DNA of 20,257 bases from contig JAANSK020286158.1 of the NCBI GenBank assembly GCA_011763485.2, positions 1 through 20,257 of the forward strand, read 5' to 3'. Within the stretch, counting starts at the first letter, position 1; each line of letters begins with the position of its first letter. The notes beneath the pieces were generated by a model that searched no databases, was not told the origin of the DNA, and saw only the letters and a program-made list of their open reading frames with translations. Shown here piece by piece: positions 1 to 8,301 of this stretch. A program made the translations under genes and the position numbers. The DNA comes from Isoetes engelmannii. Taxonomy: Eukaryota > Streptophyta > Lycopodiopsida > Isoetales > Isoetaceae.

Positions 1-205
1 TGTGACCTTGAGCTTCTTGGAGAACATGATTATCTGCCACATCCAAACCTTTGAAGATTACCAGTCTGCGTCTTTTCTAGATAGTCCAAAGCAACCATCC
101 TGCAGCAAGATAAAAAGCCTGGCTTTGTAACTCCATCCATGTACTTGGGTAAAGTGCCAGAAGCACTTGTTGTTCCAACCTTCTCTATAATTAGTCCATA
201 TTTCT
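1..205 (-). pseudogene. LINE C-terminal fragment (zinc-binding RT tail), minus strand, cut by window edge
   Basis: Reading the minus strand from about 205 down to 1 gives a frame with LEQQVLLALYPSTW, then AFYLAAGWLLWTI, a TAG stop, and KRRRLVIFKGLDVA. It aligns residue by residue with the plus-strand fragment at 629-919 (SQQLLLHLYPGAW ... WLVWLIWKRRRLWIF) and with the one at 16855-17249 (SQQALLAVYPSSW ... IWKRRNLFIFKG). This region follows the zinc-binding domain in plant non-LTR retrotransposon polyproteins. The stop within the W-x-x-W-x-x-W-K-R-R block and a frame change near its start make it a dead copy. It lies head to head with the fragment at 484-1050 and continues past the left edge of the window. 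The homology is seen directly; the LINE assignment rests on family knowledge. Confidence 0.6.
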
Positions 206-432
206 GGATGCAATGCTGTTTAACCAGCCAATTTGATCAGTGCTACTTTGTTGTGCATTGCTTTTGTGGATCTGTTTCGTTCTCCTTAAGTTTCTACTTA
301 AAAGTTCTTGTCTTTTGTTTTCTTTACCCTGCATTATCATTTTTCTGCAGGAAAATGCAAAATTTTCTCTAAGCCATCTTATTTGCTCAATATGTGCAGG
401 AGTCAGCGTTATACCAATAACTAGTGTAAGTG

Positions 433-478
433 TAGAGAAGAGTGAAAAAGCATGATAGAGAAGAGTGAAAAAGCATAA
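433..478. repeat. 23-bp tandem duplication, two copies
   Basis: Positions 433-455 and 456-478 are the same 23-bp unit (tagagaagagtgaaaaagca plus three bases) with one difference near the end. The second copy overlaps the left target-site duplication of the LINE insertion that follows. Confidence 0.85.
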
Positions 479-1061
479 TATCAGGTGAAGAGCAGGTTTA
501 GGCCAAGGGTGAGTCCTCTGTGCCCTTTTTGTGGTCTTCATCGTCTTCATCTTGAGACGGTGGAGCATTGTCTGGTCCTCTATCCCCACTTACAGACGGC
601 CTGGGACTGGGTTCGGACTCGGTTCTAGGTGCGGCTGACTAGCCAGCAGCTGCTGTTACATTTGTATCCAGGTGCTTGGCCTCTTTTGAGAAAGCAGGCC
701 TTGCATTTATGTGTGACTTGGCTGGTATGGCTGATCTGGAAACGGCGGCGGCTGTGGATTTTTCAGAGGATCCAGCAGCCCTCGGCCTCCCTGGTCCCCC
801 GTCTTAGGCATAAGTTATTCCAGAGTTTCCTGGTGTTCCCGGGACTGGCAGAGCGGAAGTTCGCCATTTGGCGAGACTTCCTGGATGTGGTAGATGATGA
901 TGGCCATTTTGTTCAGTAGTTGAGGAGATGATGGAGTGGTGGGGTATCGCTGTCTCTTTGGGACAGCTCACTTTCCTCTTCACTTACTTTGCATTATTGC
1001 CATTCTTTTAATTTATTGAGATTTAGTTCTTCAAAAAAAGAAAACAAAAAGCGTAATATCA
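468..1061 (+). mobile_element. 5'-truncated LINE insertion with A-rich tail and 16-bp target-site duplications
   Basis: The inserted DNA spans about 484-1050. It starts inside the zinc-binding region of a LINE polyprotein and ends in an A-rich tail at 1033-1050. The flanks are aaaaagcataatatca (468-483) and aaaaagcgtaatatca (1046-1061), a 16-bp direct repeat with one mismatch. A 5' truncation, a 3' A-tail and target-site duplications are the marks of target-primed reverse transcription. The single mismatch suggests a fairly old insertion. The A-rich tail overlaps the right repeat, so the exact boundary is uncertain by a few bases. Confidence 0.75.
506..919 (+). pseudogene. LINE polyprotein C-terminus: zinc-binding (zf-RVT-like) domain and tail
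   Basis: The frame beginning near 506 encodes CPFC (521-532) and ETVEHC (554-571), then WDWVRTRF, a TAG stop at 626-628, and in the same frame about 96 more codons to a stop at 917-919. These include SQQLLLHLYPGAW and WLVWLIWKRRRLWIF. Plant LINE proteins end in a zinc-binding domain with a C-x2-C ... H-x4-C pattern. Here the first Cys pair and the His are present, but the expected last Cys is Tyr (the Y of EHCLVLY), so the site looks broken. With the in-frame stop and the missing EN and RT parts, this is a truncated dead copy. Its relatives in the window are at 1-205 (minus) and 16855-17249 (plus). Confidence 0.7.
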
Positions 1062-2220
1062 AGCTCTGCAAGTTGATGACAACCTGGATTGCCAAATGCT
1101 AATTTGCAAAAAGTGTGGAGGTTCTGGAGCAGTCCTATGTAAGCATATGAGTCATTGTTGCTGATTTTGCTAATGTGATTTATCTAGAGTTCGGTTAATC
1201 GATTGTGCATCTGTTGATGTTACTGGCCTTTTCTTCTCTTGGCCTCTTCTTCTCTTCCATGAAGTCAGATTTCTTGGTCTTTAGAGTTTGGAGCACATCA
1301 TAAGGAAGTACTAGACTGCACATTAAGGTAGAATTCAAGAATACTTATGGTGATAATCTCTTCGTTGTTGCTGCACCATGGAATGATTTGATGAGCATGT
1401 ATTAGCATGCATCTGCAAGTAATGTATTCAAGAAGCTCATTGATTGACGGTTTTAAAATGTGCAAGTTATGCAAGTTCCATATCCTTTTTATGGTATTTC
1501 ATGTGCATTCTTTTTCTTTTGATCGAATATTCCCGTCACTTCTATTCTCATCATCCAATCATTTGGTTTGAAGCACCTAGGGATGCTTTATGTCATTGTC
1601 TCATTACGTTTTGTGCTTTTCGAGCTTTTTCATGCTTACTTTTAAATACTTGCTTCATCTTTATACAATCAAAGACCAGAGATATATGAGAAGCCAAGTT
1701 GTGTGCAACTAGCTAGCTGGAGTTTACTTGTAATTTTCATCTCATTATTGCTTGCATTATCAATAAGTCAAGTACTTTGCTGGTAATATTTGCTCCATTC
1801 AATTGAATGCAATTATTGCTTTTATTGTCATTCTTTGTAGCCATTAACTCTTCAAGGTGTATTGTAAGTTTTGAAGCTTATATGCATCTATGCAGAAAGA
1901 AACAAATGGTAGATTTCATTATTTAAGAGTGGACATTTTGATGGCAGCTTCTATTTTCTTCGGAAACTTTTTGGGACGCATAGTAACTTTCAGTTACAGG
2001 AACACACTCAAATTGCTGATAATGGCATTTCTTTTTATCATGTTGAGGTCACAAGTTGAAATAAAAGGTTTTGAATTTGAATGTTCAACGTGTTGCAACT
2101 TGGCATAATGATTAATGAATTATTTGTAGAACATGTGTGGATGCTATGAAAGGAGAAGGAAGCAACACGCACAACCCATCACTTGCTTTTTGAATTTTCG
2201 CACACATACACTTAGAACTC
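1062..2220. other. AT-rich spacer, no supported gene
   Basis: I see no convincing coding exon on either strand. A 16-bp tandem duplication (ggccttttcttctctt at 1225-1240, then the same with one change at 1241-1256) is the only clear local structure. The open frames here are short and AT-biased with no recognisable motif. Confidence 0.5.
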
Positions 2221-2225
2221 TACTA

Positions 2226-2355
2226 CGAGATGATGACTTGATGACAATGAAGAAGAGGTTTTAGGCACATTTTCGAGATGATGACTTGATGACAATGAAG
2301 TAAGATGTTTTAGGCACATTTCCTATTTGAAGAAGAGGTTTTAGGCACATTTCCT
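2226..2355. repeat. 48-bp tandem repeat, two and a half copies
   Basis: A unit beginning cgagatgatgacttgatgac starts at 2226 and again at 2274, a period of 48 bp. A third partial copy (aagaagaggttttaggcaca onward) covers about 2329-2355. The copies differ at a few positions. No coding role is apparent. Confidence 0.8.
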
Positions 2356-2588
2356 ATATGCAAGCAAATTTGACATCATGCTTGCTCAATCTTCATTAGC
2401 TAAAGAAGGTTTAGAGTGGTACATGCCCCATGAACATGGCTTCTCTTTTGAGTTCTGATCCCAAACAACATAATCACATGATAACTTCCAATGTAAGGAC
2501 AAAATACTTTTGTGATTGCATTTGAAATTGTTATGTTTCTAGCTCGGTGCCTTATGCATCACGTCATAAATAGGCATGTTATCCCTAA

Positions 2589-2688
2589 ATCCTGGCCGTT
2601 GATGGCCAGGATATTCTAAAAAAGATTCCCTCTGGTGGATTCTGGGCCGTCTGCCCAGATTGAGATGGGGTCAAACCCCATTATCCAC
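2589..2688. repeat. Cluster of three short hairpins, two of them inside an outer stem
   Basis: Hairpin 1 pairs 2589-2597 (atcctggcc) with 2604-2612. Hairpin 2 pairs tctgggc (2641-2647) with gcccaga (2653-2659). Hairpin 3 pairs atggggt (2665-2671) with accccat (2675-2681) around a 3-nt loop. The stem gtggat (2635-2640) / atccac (2683-2688) encloses hairpins 2 and 3, giving a three-way-junction outline. All arms are exact complements. It could be the remains of a structured transposon end or a non-coding RNA. I do not recognise it as a known RNA family. Confidence 0.45.
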
Positions 2689-2784
2689 GTAAGCCTATGA
2701 TTTCTGTCAAAGGTTGTGAAGTCAAGTATACAGTCAATCTTCAGTCAACGACATAAGTACTTGCAGTATTATTCTATAAGCATA

Positions 2785-2843
2785 CAGGAGCTGGGGGATT
2801 CGAACCCCCTCCGCACAGCGGAATCCATATAACTCCACCTCCT
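2785..2843 (-). pseudogene. tRNA-like relic: intact T-arm and acceptor stem, D-arm missing
   Basis: On the minus strand, ggggg-ttcgaat-ccccc (2809-2793) is a T-arm of exact geometry, with a 5-bp stem and a 7-nt TTCGAAT loop. It contains a perfect Pol III B-box core, GTTCGAATC. It is followed without a gap by agctcct (2792-2786), which pairs at 6 of 7 positions with aggaggt (2843-2837), as an acceptor stem would, and then by a G in the discriminator position (2785). Only 27 nt lie between the 5' acceptor strand and the T-stem. These form a small TCCGC/GCGGA hairpin, so there is no room for both a D-arm and a normal anticodon arm. It is either a deleted tRNA gene or a tRNA-derived SINE fragment. 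No isotype can be assigned. Confidence 0.4.
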
Positions 2844-2978
2844 ACCTTGTTTATGACAAACTTCTTGATCAACTATTGTTGGACGAAGAACATGATAGAC
2901 CTCACCTTTGAGACAACCGATGCTCATGACGCCATCTTCATACATTGGCACAAACATAATAGACCATTCAACGAGTAC

Positions 2979-3017
2979 ACTCCCCAGACTGATGGTCAAA
3001 ATGAAGAAGTGGAAAAA
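2979..3017 (+). mobile_element. Possible Ty3/gypsy integrase motif relic
   Basis: A 68-codon plus-strand frame (2847-3053) contains TPQTDGQNEEVEK. This resembles the H-P-Q-T-D-G-Q-[TN]-E-x-V-N motif at the end of the catalytic core of Ty3/gypsy integrases. The first His is Thr here, and the flanking residues do not look like integrase. It may be a very small decayed fragment or a chance match. No LTRs, primer-binding site or other pol domains are visible nearby. Confidence 0.2.
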
Positions 3018-3252
3018 AATGTGAAGAGTCATACATTTTTCGGCACCATATGAACGAGCATACAAAGAGAATACATTCTCTATGTACTTAGTTTTCCAAA
3101 TACCCAAAGTACACATATGGGCAGATCAAAAGTACAATGGAATTAAACATAGTACAGGAGAAAAGCTTCATAAGCAACTGAGGGGCCAGAATGTGTCATT
3201 CGCAGAACCCAAAGCAAGCAGGTAAACGCATGATTCAGGGATTCATCTTCAA

Positions 3253-3810
3253 CAAAGAGCTAATATCAGCATGAAATTCGAAATTACTTACCGCTCTGAG
3301 CATGAAGCAAGACAACGTAATACCTATTCCCTGGGCAGACTTCAAATTCAGCATTTGGACACGACACAACAGCTTCACAGTTGCAAAGCTGCGAAACTCA
3401 GACTCTTAATAGCCAGAGGAAACCCAAATCCAGATCACATTCACAGATTTCACAGCTGCAAAAACATTGCCAAGCTTCACATAAACAGGAGAGAACTGAG
3501 ACACCAAAGCCCCTTCTCACCAAATCCGGAAGCAAAATCAAATCGAAAATTGATGGTACAAACCTGGACCTTCATCACAGCAGCCGGATTTGATAACCCA
3601 CCATGCCTAAATACTCTTCAGTGAAGAAACGTGGAGGAATTCCCAACCAGGTGTCCGCCTTTCGACCTACACGCTGCGAAGGAACCCTAAAAATATTTCC
3701 CAAAAAACCACTTCGACCACTGCCAGACCCAAATCCCCATTTCCAGCTCAGCCCAAATACGGTTTTCCATACAAATACATACCCACAACCTTCCAGAATC
3801 TTACAGTATC
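3253..3810 (-). other. Putative transcribed leader or first exons of a minus-strand gene
   Basis: Downstream of the minus-strand TATA box at 3835-3850 the minus strand has features of a plant 5' leader. There is an AGGGTT telo-box-like element near 3690. An ATG near 3573 opens MKVQ, followed at once by CAG|GTTTGT, a possible donor. There are acceptors tttttgcag (near 3456) and tttcgcag (near 3391), and a strong donor GCG|GTAAGT near 3292. Between the last acceptor and that donor, one frame stays open for about 32 codons (starting FATVKLLC, ending SCFMLRA). I recognise no protein family and see no clear continuation at lower coordinates. It may be a 5' UTR with introns, a non-coding transcript, or the orphaned promoter of a lost gene. 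The plus-strand open frames here look like shadows. Confidence 0.3.
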
Positions 3811-3834
3811 AGATACGCTTTAAACATTTTTTTT

Positions 3835-3850
3835 CCCTTTATATATAAGT
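3835..3850 (-). promoter_or_regulatory. Candidate TATA box, minus strand
   Basis: The minus strand reads acttatatataaaggg, a good plant TATA consensus (TATATAAA). It lies about 30 bp upstream of a plausible start near 3805 and before the leader-like sequence just described. A-T richness makes chance TATA strings common, so support comes mainly from the context. Confidence 0.3.
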
Positions 3851-4157
3851 ATTGAGGTGCAAGGTGTTTTTGCCCTTCACACAGGCAGGTTCTACGGGAG
3901 ATTAAAAAGTGTTGATTTAATAAGTTTTAAAATTTGGAGCATCTTTGGACCCTTATTGATTATTTTATGCACACGCGTGAAGTTATTGAATGATTTCCTA
4001 GCCACACGCACATAAAGCACTTCAAAAACACATTAGCTTAAATAGATCCACATTTTTTGCTCCCACAACGTAATCATACAATAACTTTCATGCATATTAA
4101 AAATCACACATGCCAAGAATTATAGACATTATCCATTTGCCTACCCATTCCACTCCA
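3851..4157. other. AT-rich spacer, possibly interior of a Helitron-like element
   Basis: There are no open frames of note. A stretch near 4067-4100 (cccacaacgtaatcatacaa and on) resembles 2461-2493 (cccaaacaacataatcacat and on) in the same orientation, which hints at a dispersed repeat. If 4192 is a Helitron 3' end, this DNA would belong to that element, but I cannot find its 5' TC terminus. Confidence 0.3.
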
Positions 4158-4192
4158 AGGAATGCCCGGCATCGCCGGGCACACGTTCCTAG
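4158..4192 (+). mobile_element. Helitron-like 3' terminus: GC hairpin followed by CTAG
   Basis: In AT-rich surroundings, tgcccggc (4163-4170) and gccgggca (4174-4181) form a perfect 8-bp GC hairpin with an ATC loop. An outer aggaa/ttcct pairing (4158-4162 / 4186-4190) extends it. The sequence then reads CTAG (4189-4192), followed by T (4193). Helitron rolling-circle transposons end in a short GC-rich hairpin a few nucleotides before CTRR, and they insert between A and T. All of these points fit. No Rep/helicase is present, so this would be a non-autonomous element or a remnant. Its 5' end was not found. Confidence 0.5.
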
Positions 4193-5060
4193 TATTTTTT
4201 TTACTTTTCGATCATGCGATTACGAAAATTAGAAATTGCCAGAAATGATTCTTTTGTAGTCACTCTCTTATATGCAGTTTGGTTTTCTTTTTTTGCATTG
4301 GTGGGTATGATAATCAGGTGTTTGTTGCTGATCCACAAGTTGTGGATAACGTTGTACAAGAGAGATGATTAATCCCTCTTTACAGATTATGATCCTTTAG
4401 GAGACTAAGGCTTCCAGGTAGTTTTGCTCAGAGGGTTCTTCTTCCCCGCTGGGTTTTAAACCTGCACCTTGACTTTGTGTACTGGTTATTTTGATTTTTT
4501 GGTGAATATATATCTGACGTCCTTCAAAACAAAAAAAATGTCTTCAAGGAAGGCATTTGCAGGAAGAGTGAGAAGGGAAACTAGATATCTTGCAAAATTA
4601 GCTTGACTTAACCCTTCTTGTTGATCTTCAATTCCATTCTGTCTCTCGCTATTTAGGTTGCTGGTCACAGGGATTCTCTACTCGGCTCCTCCTAAAAGGC
4701 ATACTTAACCGAATTTTCTTTAGGTTGGTTAGACAAAGGAAACAAACAACTATGGGTTTTCTTGTGAGTTTAGTATTTATGCCAAAGAGTTTCAATCACA
4801 TAATCCATTGCATATTTTCATATTAGGATTCATTGTGAATCGAATTATGTGTTGTCCTTACTATGTCTACTATCTATATATGGAGCTAGCCAACTACATC
4901 AAGTCCCCTTTTTTTTCCTAGAGAATGAGATATATATTTTTATTAACTACAGAAAGCAAAGTACATATAGGGCTAGAACATGATTCTAGAAAGAATCAAG
5001 ATGCAAGGCCCATGCAAAAGTTCAATATCTAAGGAGGTAAGTCTTCATATGAAAATGCAA
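4193..5060. other. AT-rich spacer with possible LINE 3'-end debris
   Basis: There is no supported gene. Near 4446-4480, ccgctgggttttaaacctgc resembles the 3' end of the LINE fragment at 17213-17240 (cactgggttttcagtccccc). This is weak evidence for another decayed LINE tail. At 4911-4960 the minus strand reads AATAAA about 25 nt before a run of A, the signature of a reverse-transcribed polyadenylated RNA end. The short frame reading VFVADPQVVDNVVQER (about 4318-4365) looks protein-like but ends at once and matches nothing I know. Confidence 0.3.
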
Positions 5061-5066
5061 CAAATG

Positions 5067-5787
5067 AAAATTAGGACAAGAACTACGTAAGATATCCTTG
5101 TAGCTTCGTAATAGGGAACATCCCAGCCGGAGTTTTTTCGCCCCGAGTGTGAGCGGCGGGCGGGGTGAGCGGCGTAGCCGCGAGTGCCGCCACCAGCGAA
5201 CCGTGCGCCGCCAGGATTTTTCGAGGGCGAAAAAATGAACGGCTGGGATGTTCCCTTACATAAAGGAAGCAGGCGTGAGATTTTGACACGTGGCATTTTT
5301 TTGGTTTATTCTTTATTTGCGTCCACCGCCGAATCTATGGCGTCGCCGGACTTCCCTGGTTGTAGCTATGGCCTTCCCGAGAAGCATAGTCCTTGATCTT
5401 GCCGAGAAGCTTTGATCTTGCCTTGATCTTGATCCTTGCCGAGATGCTGCTTTAGTCAGATCCGACCTTCATTGAGTAGATCCAATGAAAATCTACCTGC
5501 CTTGTCTTGTAAAGATCTTACCCTGCGAAAAACTCTGCCCTGCAAAGATCTTGCCCTGAACCAGGGAAGTATAATCTGACTAAAGCAGCTTTGATCTTGA
5601 TCCTTGCCGAGAAGCTTTGATCTTGCCATCGGATTAGCAAAGGGTTGTTCACCCTGAATGAACTTGCTGAAGCGGCGCCGCCAGCGAGAATCAACTGGAG
5701 TATTTCGGGTTTTAAAATGAGACAGAAAAATGGAGAAATATCACGCCCGCTTCCTTTATTGCATTTCAAAATTAGGGCAAAAATCTA
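5067..5787. mobile_element. Composite non-autonomous element (nested inverted repeats, GC-rich)
   Basis: Base composition changes sharply here from AT-rich to GC-rich. At 5114-5255 a 142-bp unit is bounded by GGGAACATCCCAGCC and its inverse, about 30 bp of terminal inverted repeat. Just outside, 5259-5279 (ataaaggaagcaggcgtga) recurs inverted near 5740-5762, framing a second unit of about 500 bp. Inside that lies a further pair, gctgctttagtcagat (5446-5461) and its exact inverse (5574-5589), with several direct repeats of ccttgccgagaagctttgat. Outermost are imperfect direct repeats, aaaattaggacaagaacta (5067-5085) and aaaattagggcaaaaatcta (5768-5787), possible target duplications. No transposase is encoded. 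It is best read as a MITE or foldback element with nested insertions. The frames crossing it are shadows. Confidence 0.55.
5114..5255. mobile_element. 142-bp MITE-like unit with ~30-bp terminal inverted repeats
   Basis: The left end GGGAACATCCCAGCC, continuing to TTTTTTCGCCC, is mirrored by GGGCGAAAAAA continuing to GGCTGGGATGTTCCC at the right end, with one small indel. The interior is about 70% G+C by eye, including GAGCGGCGGGCGGGGTGAGC. The size, long TIR and lack of coding fit a MITE. Flanking bases show no clear short target duplication, so the superfamily is unassigned. Confidence 0.6.
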
Positions 5788-5952
5788 CTAGAGTAGAAGA
5801 TCTGGCATGCCGATTTGAAAAAGGGGATTTGGCACCTAGAAACTATGCTTTGTAGTTGTCTGTGAACGAAAATTGAAGCTAAAGATGGTTTGTTAAAATT
5901 TGTAGGAATTCAAGTACGACAAATGGCCTATGAATGAAAGCTGTTGGATTAT

Positions 5953-6065
5953 GATAGTACTTTATATGTCAAAAATTTTGCATTTATACGTCAAAATTTA
6001 TACATCAAATATTTTGATAGCACTTTATGCGTCAAAATTTTTGCATTTATACGTACAGAACCTAT
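5953..6065. repeat. 63-bp-period tandem duplication
   Basis: A block from gatagtactttatatgtcaa (5953) recurs as gatagcactttatgcgtcaa (6016). Both continue through a tttgcatttatacgt segment. The copies are diverged. The surrounding stretch 5790-6150 contains nothing else I can support. Confidence 0.7.
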
Positions 6066-6151
6066 CCCTGGCGAATGTTCATGACATCCCCTAGGTGAAT
6101 ATCTTATGTATGTTACATAATATACTTAAGCACAATTAGTGGCATTACAAT

Positions 6152-6245
6152 ATAAGTATAATACACCAATTATTCAATGGTTGCCATATGCTATTGGTGG
6201 TATTATATTGTCGGTATAATACTCCAATTGCACAAACGGTTGCCA
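6152..6245. repeat. 59-bp-period degenerate duplication
   Basis: Segments gtataatacaccaatt ... ggttgccat (from about 6156) and gtataatactccaatt ... ggttgccat (from about 6215) are diverged direct copies. Together with the preceding 63-bp pair they show a run of local duplications in AT-rich DNA. Confidence 0.6.
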
Positions 6246-6315
6246 TTCGGATCCTATCCTTGTACATGTCACTAGGTGACATGTATCGTCGTGTTGCGTA
6301 TAATATATTGGAAGA

Positions 6316-7231
6316 TCACATACTCCCTACACTTGCAAAGCTGAAGAGAAGAGAGGTCTTCTTGTACTTAGAAGTTGGTACCCTTGAGATGATTGCCATG
6401 CTGAAAAATATGGAGCCAACTAAGTGCATCCTGAAATCGTACCAAACGGTGGCAAGGGCGATTAGGTCAACTTCCACTCGACAGGCAGAGACAACTCCAT
6501 CAACATCTACATGCATGACATTAGCAAAAAAACGCAAAGCCTCATCCAGATCTGAATGAGTGTCTTTCTTCACCTCTGCAATCCCTATGATATGCAGTTC
6601 CAGAGCACTAGTATTTAAGTCGTGATCATTCTCACCCCTCACATCCCTATGATACCGATGGTCCTGTTCCATTGTACCTTCTGGAGTAGAAGTTTGTAGT
6701 CCCATCTTAACAGGACATCTAGCATGGGACTGTGAGTGCATTGCCTTTGAAGTTTGCGTTGAGATATCCACTGTCTTTGTAGAATTCTAATCATTATGGC
6801 CAATAGCTGAGGTGAGAACTAACTGCAAGAGTTGTGTCCAGCTCAAAGTAGACATTTTCATAGGCAATCAAGCATCCCTCAGAATGAATACTGTGAACAC
6901 AATTACGTAATGTAGGCGGCAAATGTTGAACCTGAATATCCAGAGCATGAAGATCTTGTTGCTGTTGTTTTTCAATTTGTGAATCTCTGAATACCTCTGT
7001 GTGTGAATAGACCCCTAGAAGGCCATTGTCATCCAAGCTAGGGACCTCTAACAATGGCTCCTTAGAACTAAACCATTTGACGTTGATTGCTGGAACCATT
7101 TGACGTTGATTGCTGGAACGAGTGCTTGACGTTGATTCTCTCTGTTCAAATCTTACCGTTTGAGGGTGTGTGCCATATTTCTTATTGCTACATCTGTGTT
7201 CCATAATGGAGCACAGACTATGTGAACTCAC
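6316..7231 (-). other. Two minus-strand open frames of uncertain coding status
   Basis: Minus-strand frames of 145 codons (6794-7231) and 151 codons (6316-6771) lie in different reading frames. The first contains EQRESTSSTRSSNQRQ and IEKQQQQDLHALDIQ. The second contains SALELHIIGIAEVKK and SDLDEALRFFANVMHV. The composition is more protein-like than for other random frames here, so they could be remnants of one gene or of a transposon ORF. I recognise no domain and see no splice pair joining them. A plus-strand frame of 123 codons at 6188-6559 overlaps and is equally unproven. The 23-bp tandem duplication at 7072-7117 falls within the first frame and would shift it, which argues against a conserved protein. 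Confidence 0.2.
7072..7140. repeat. 23-bp tandem repeat, two perfect copies plus a partial third
   Basis: The unit accatttgacgttgattgct plus three bases occupies 7072-7094 and 7095-7117 without a mismatch. A third copy sharing ttgacgttgatt ends near 7138. The perfect identity suggests a recent duplication by replication slippage. Confidence 0.85.
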
Positions 7232-7239
7232 TAGAAGAG

Positions 7240-8300
7240 TAAATAAAAATAAGCAATCTGAACTAGGATCAGATTTGATCCAAATGAATCTAGAGAGAGT
7301 ATTGAATTCAAAAACAAAGAGTACAGATCTAGTAAGAGCTCGTCAAAACATTACCAATGTCATCAAAAACATTTGTTTGGACCCATAAATCTTTAGCAAA
7401 CATAGCCATAATATTATGCTCCAATAGCAAGTTCTTGAAGAGAGCTTTCAAAGCAATAAAAATCGGTGAAAGCAGAGTCATGGATCCGGAGTTATGGTAA
7501 AAAAGTATCTTACTGTCAAAACTATTGTGCATGCATGGCAAAAAGGGGTACCCGAATGAAAAAGTGCAAAAAGGAGGTAACTAGCTTGATAGATCAGGGC
7601 CGAATCCTTCACCAATCTGAAGCTCTCTACACGATATTTCCAACGAGATGAGGATCATCTGATGCTGACATACGAAGCTCAGATTATGAGCTCGGGTACA
7701 ATTCCCATGCTTTCGCTTCTCTCTCTAGCATAAAACCTTAAAGTTCCACTATTTTTGCAAGCAACGGAATAAACACTCCAGATAAAATATAAACGGGTTG
7801 CAACCTCAAGGAACTCTTTAAAGAAGATGATAGCATAAGAAAATAGCTCCAGAGTAAACTACACAACTAAGATGAGCAATCCAATGCATCGAGTCGACTC
7901 CACACCAAAACTGCAGTGCCTTCGACGCCTCCACACCTAAAAACCTGCATTCATATCTTATCTTATATAAAATTTGAGAAAAAACACTATTATTGCAATA
8001 TCTTTCCACAAAACAATACATCAAACAACGTAGGACATTATAGCGCCCTAACTTAGGCTCACAACATCTCAGAAGAGACAATGGCGCCGAAGATCCCCAT
8101 TGGCAAAGCTTGTTGCTAGGAAAAACAAAAGGATGGAAAAAAAGAAAGAACCGATAAATTGGTCAAAACTTTTTAATTTACATAATCCTAAATTCTAAAT
8201 ATTACGTTTGATATTTTCCGGCGATCGACATCGGAAAGACGAAAATTTTTGGGCAAAATCCCTCCCGTCCAAAAATTATTATCTAGGCGTAGTAGTATTT
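7240..8300. other. Spacer with no supported gene
   Basis: Short open frames occur on both strands, but none has recognisable motifs or splice-supported extension. On the minus strand an ATG at 8100-8098 opens MGIFGAIVSSEML and then stops. It might be the start of a divergent leader opposite the plus-strand gene at 8514, but nothing downstream confirms that. Confidence 0.35.
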
Positions 8301-8301
8301 G

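Noticed and set aside
191-589. 132-codon minus-strand frame across 191-589
   Set aside because: It crosses the boundary of a LINE insertion and its target duplication, so it cannot be a conserved gene.
3271-3624. 117-codon plus-strand frame with many His and Asn
   Set aside because: There is no domain, and the minus strand shows leader and splice signals in the same place. It is likely a shadow.
4318-4365. VFVADPQVVDNVVQER block after an AG, suggesting a short exon
   Set aside because: It meets a stop at once, no partner exon was found and I know no matching family.
5045-5396. Open frames on both strands across the GC-rich foldback element
   Set aside because: They arise from the inverted-repeat DNA, have low-complexity Ala/Pro/Gly content and are not consistent with a transposase.
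7818-8081. 87-codon minus-strand frame
   Set aside because: Rich in Cys, Leu and Tyr from AT-rich DNA, with no conserved motif or splice support.
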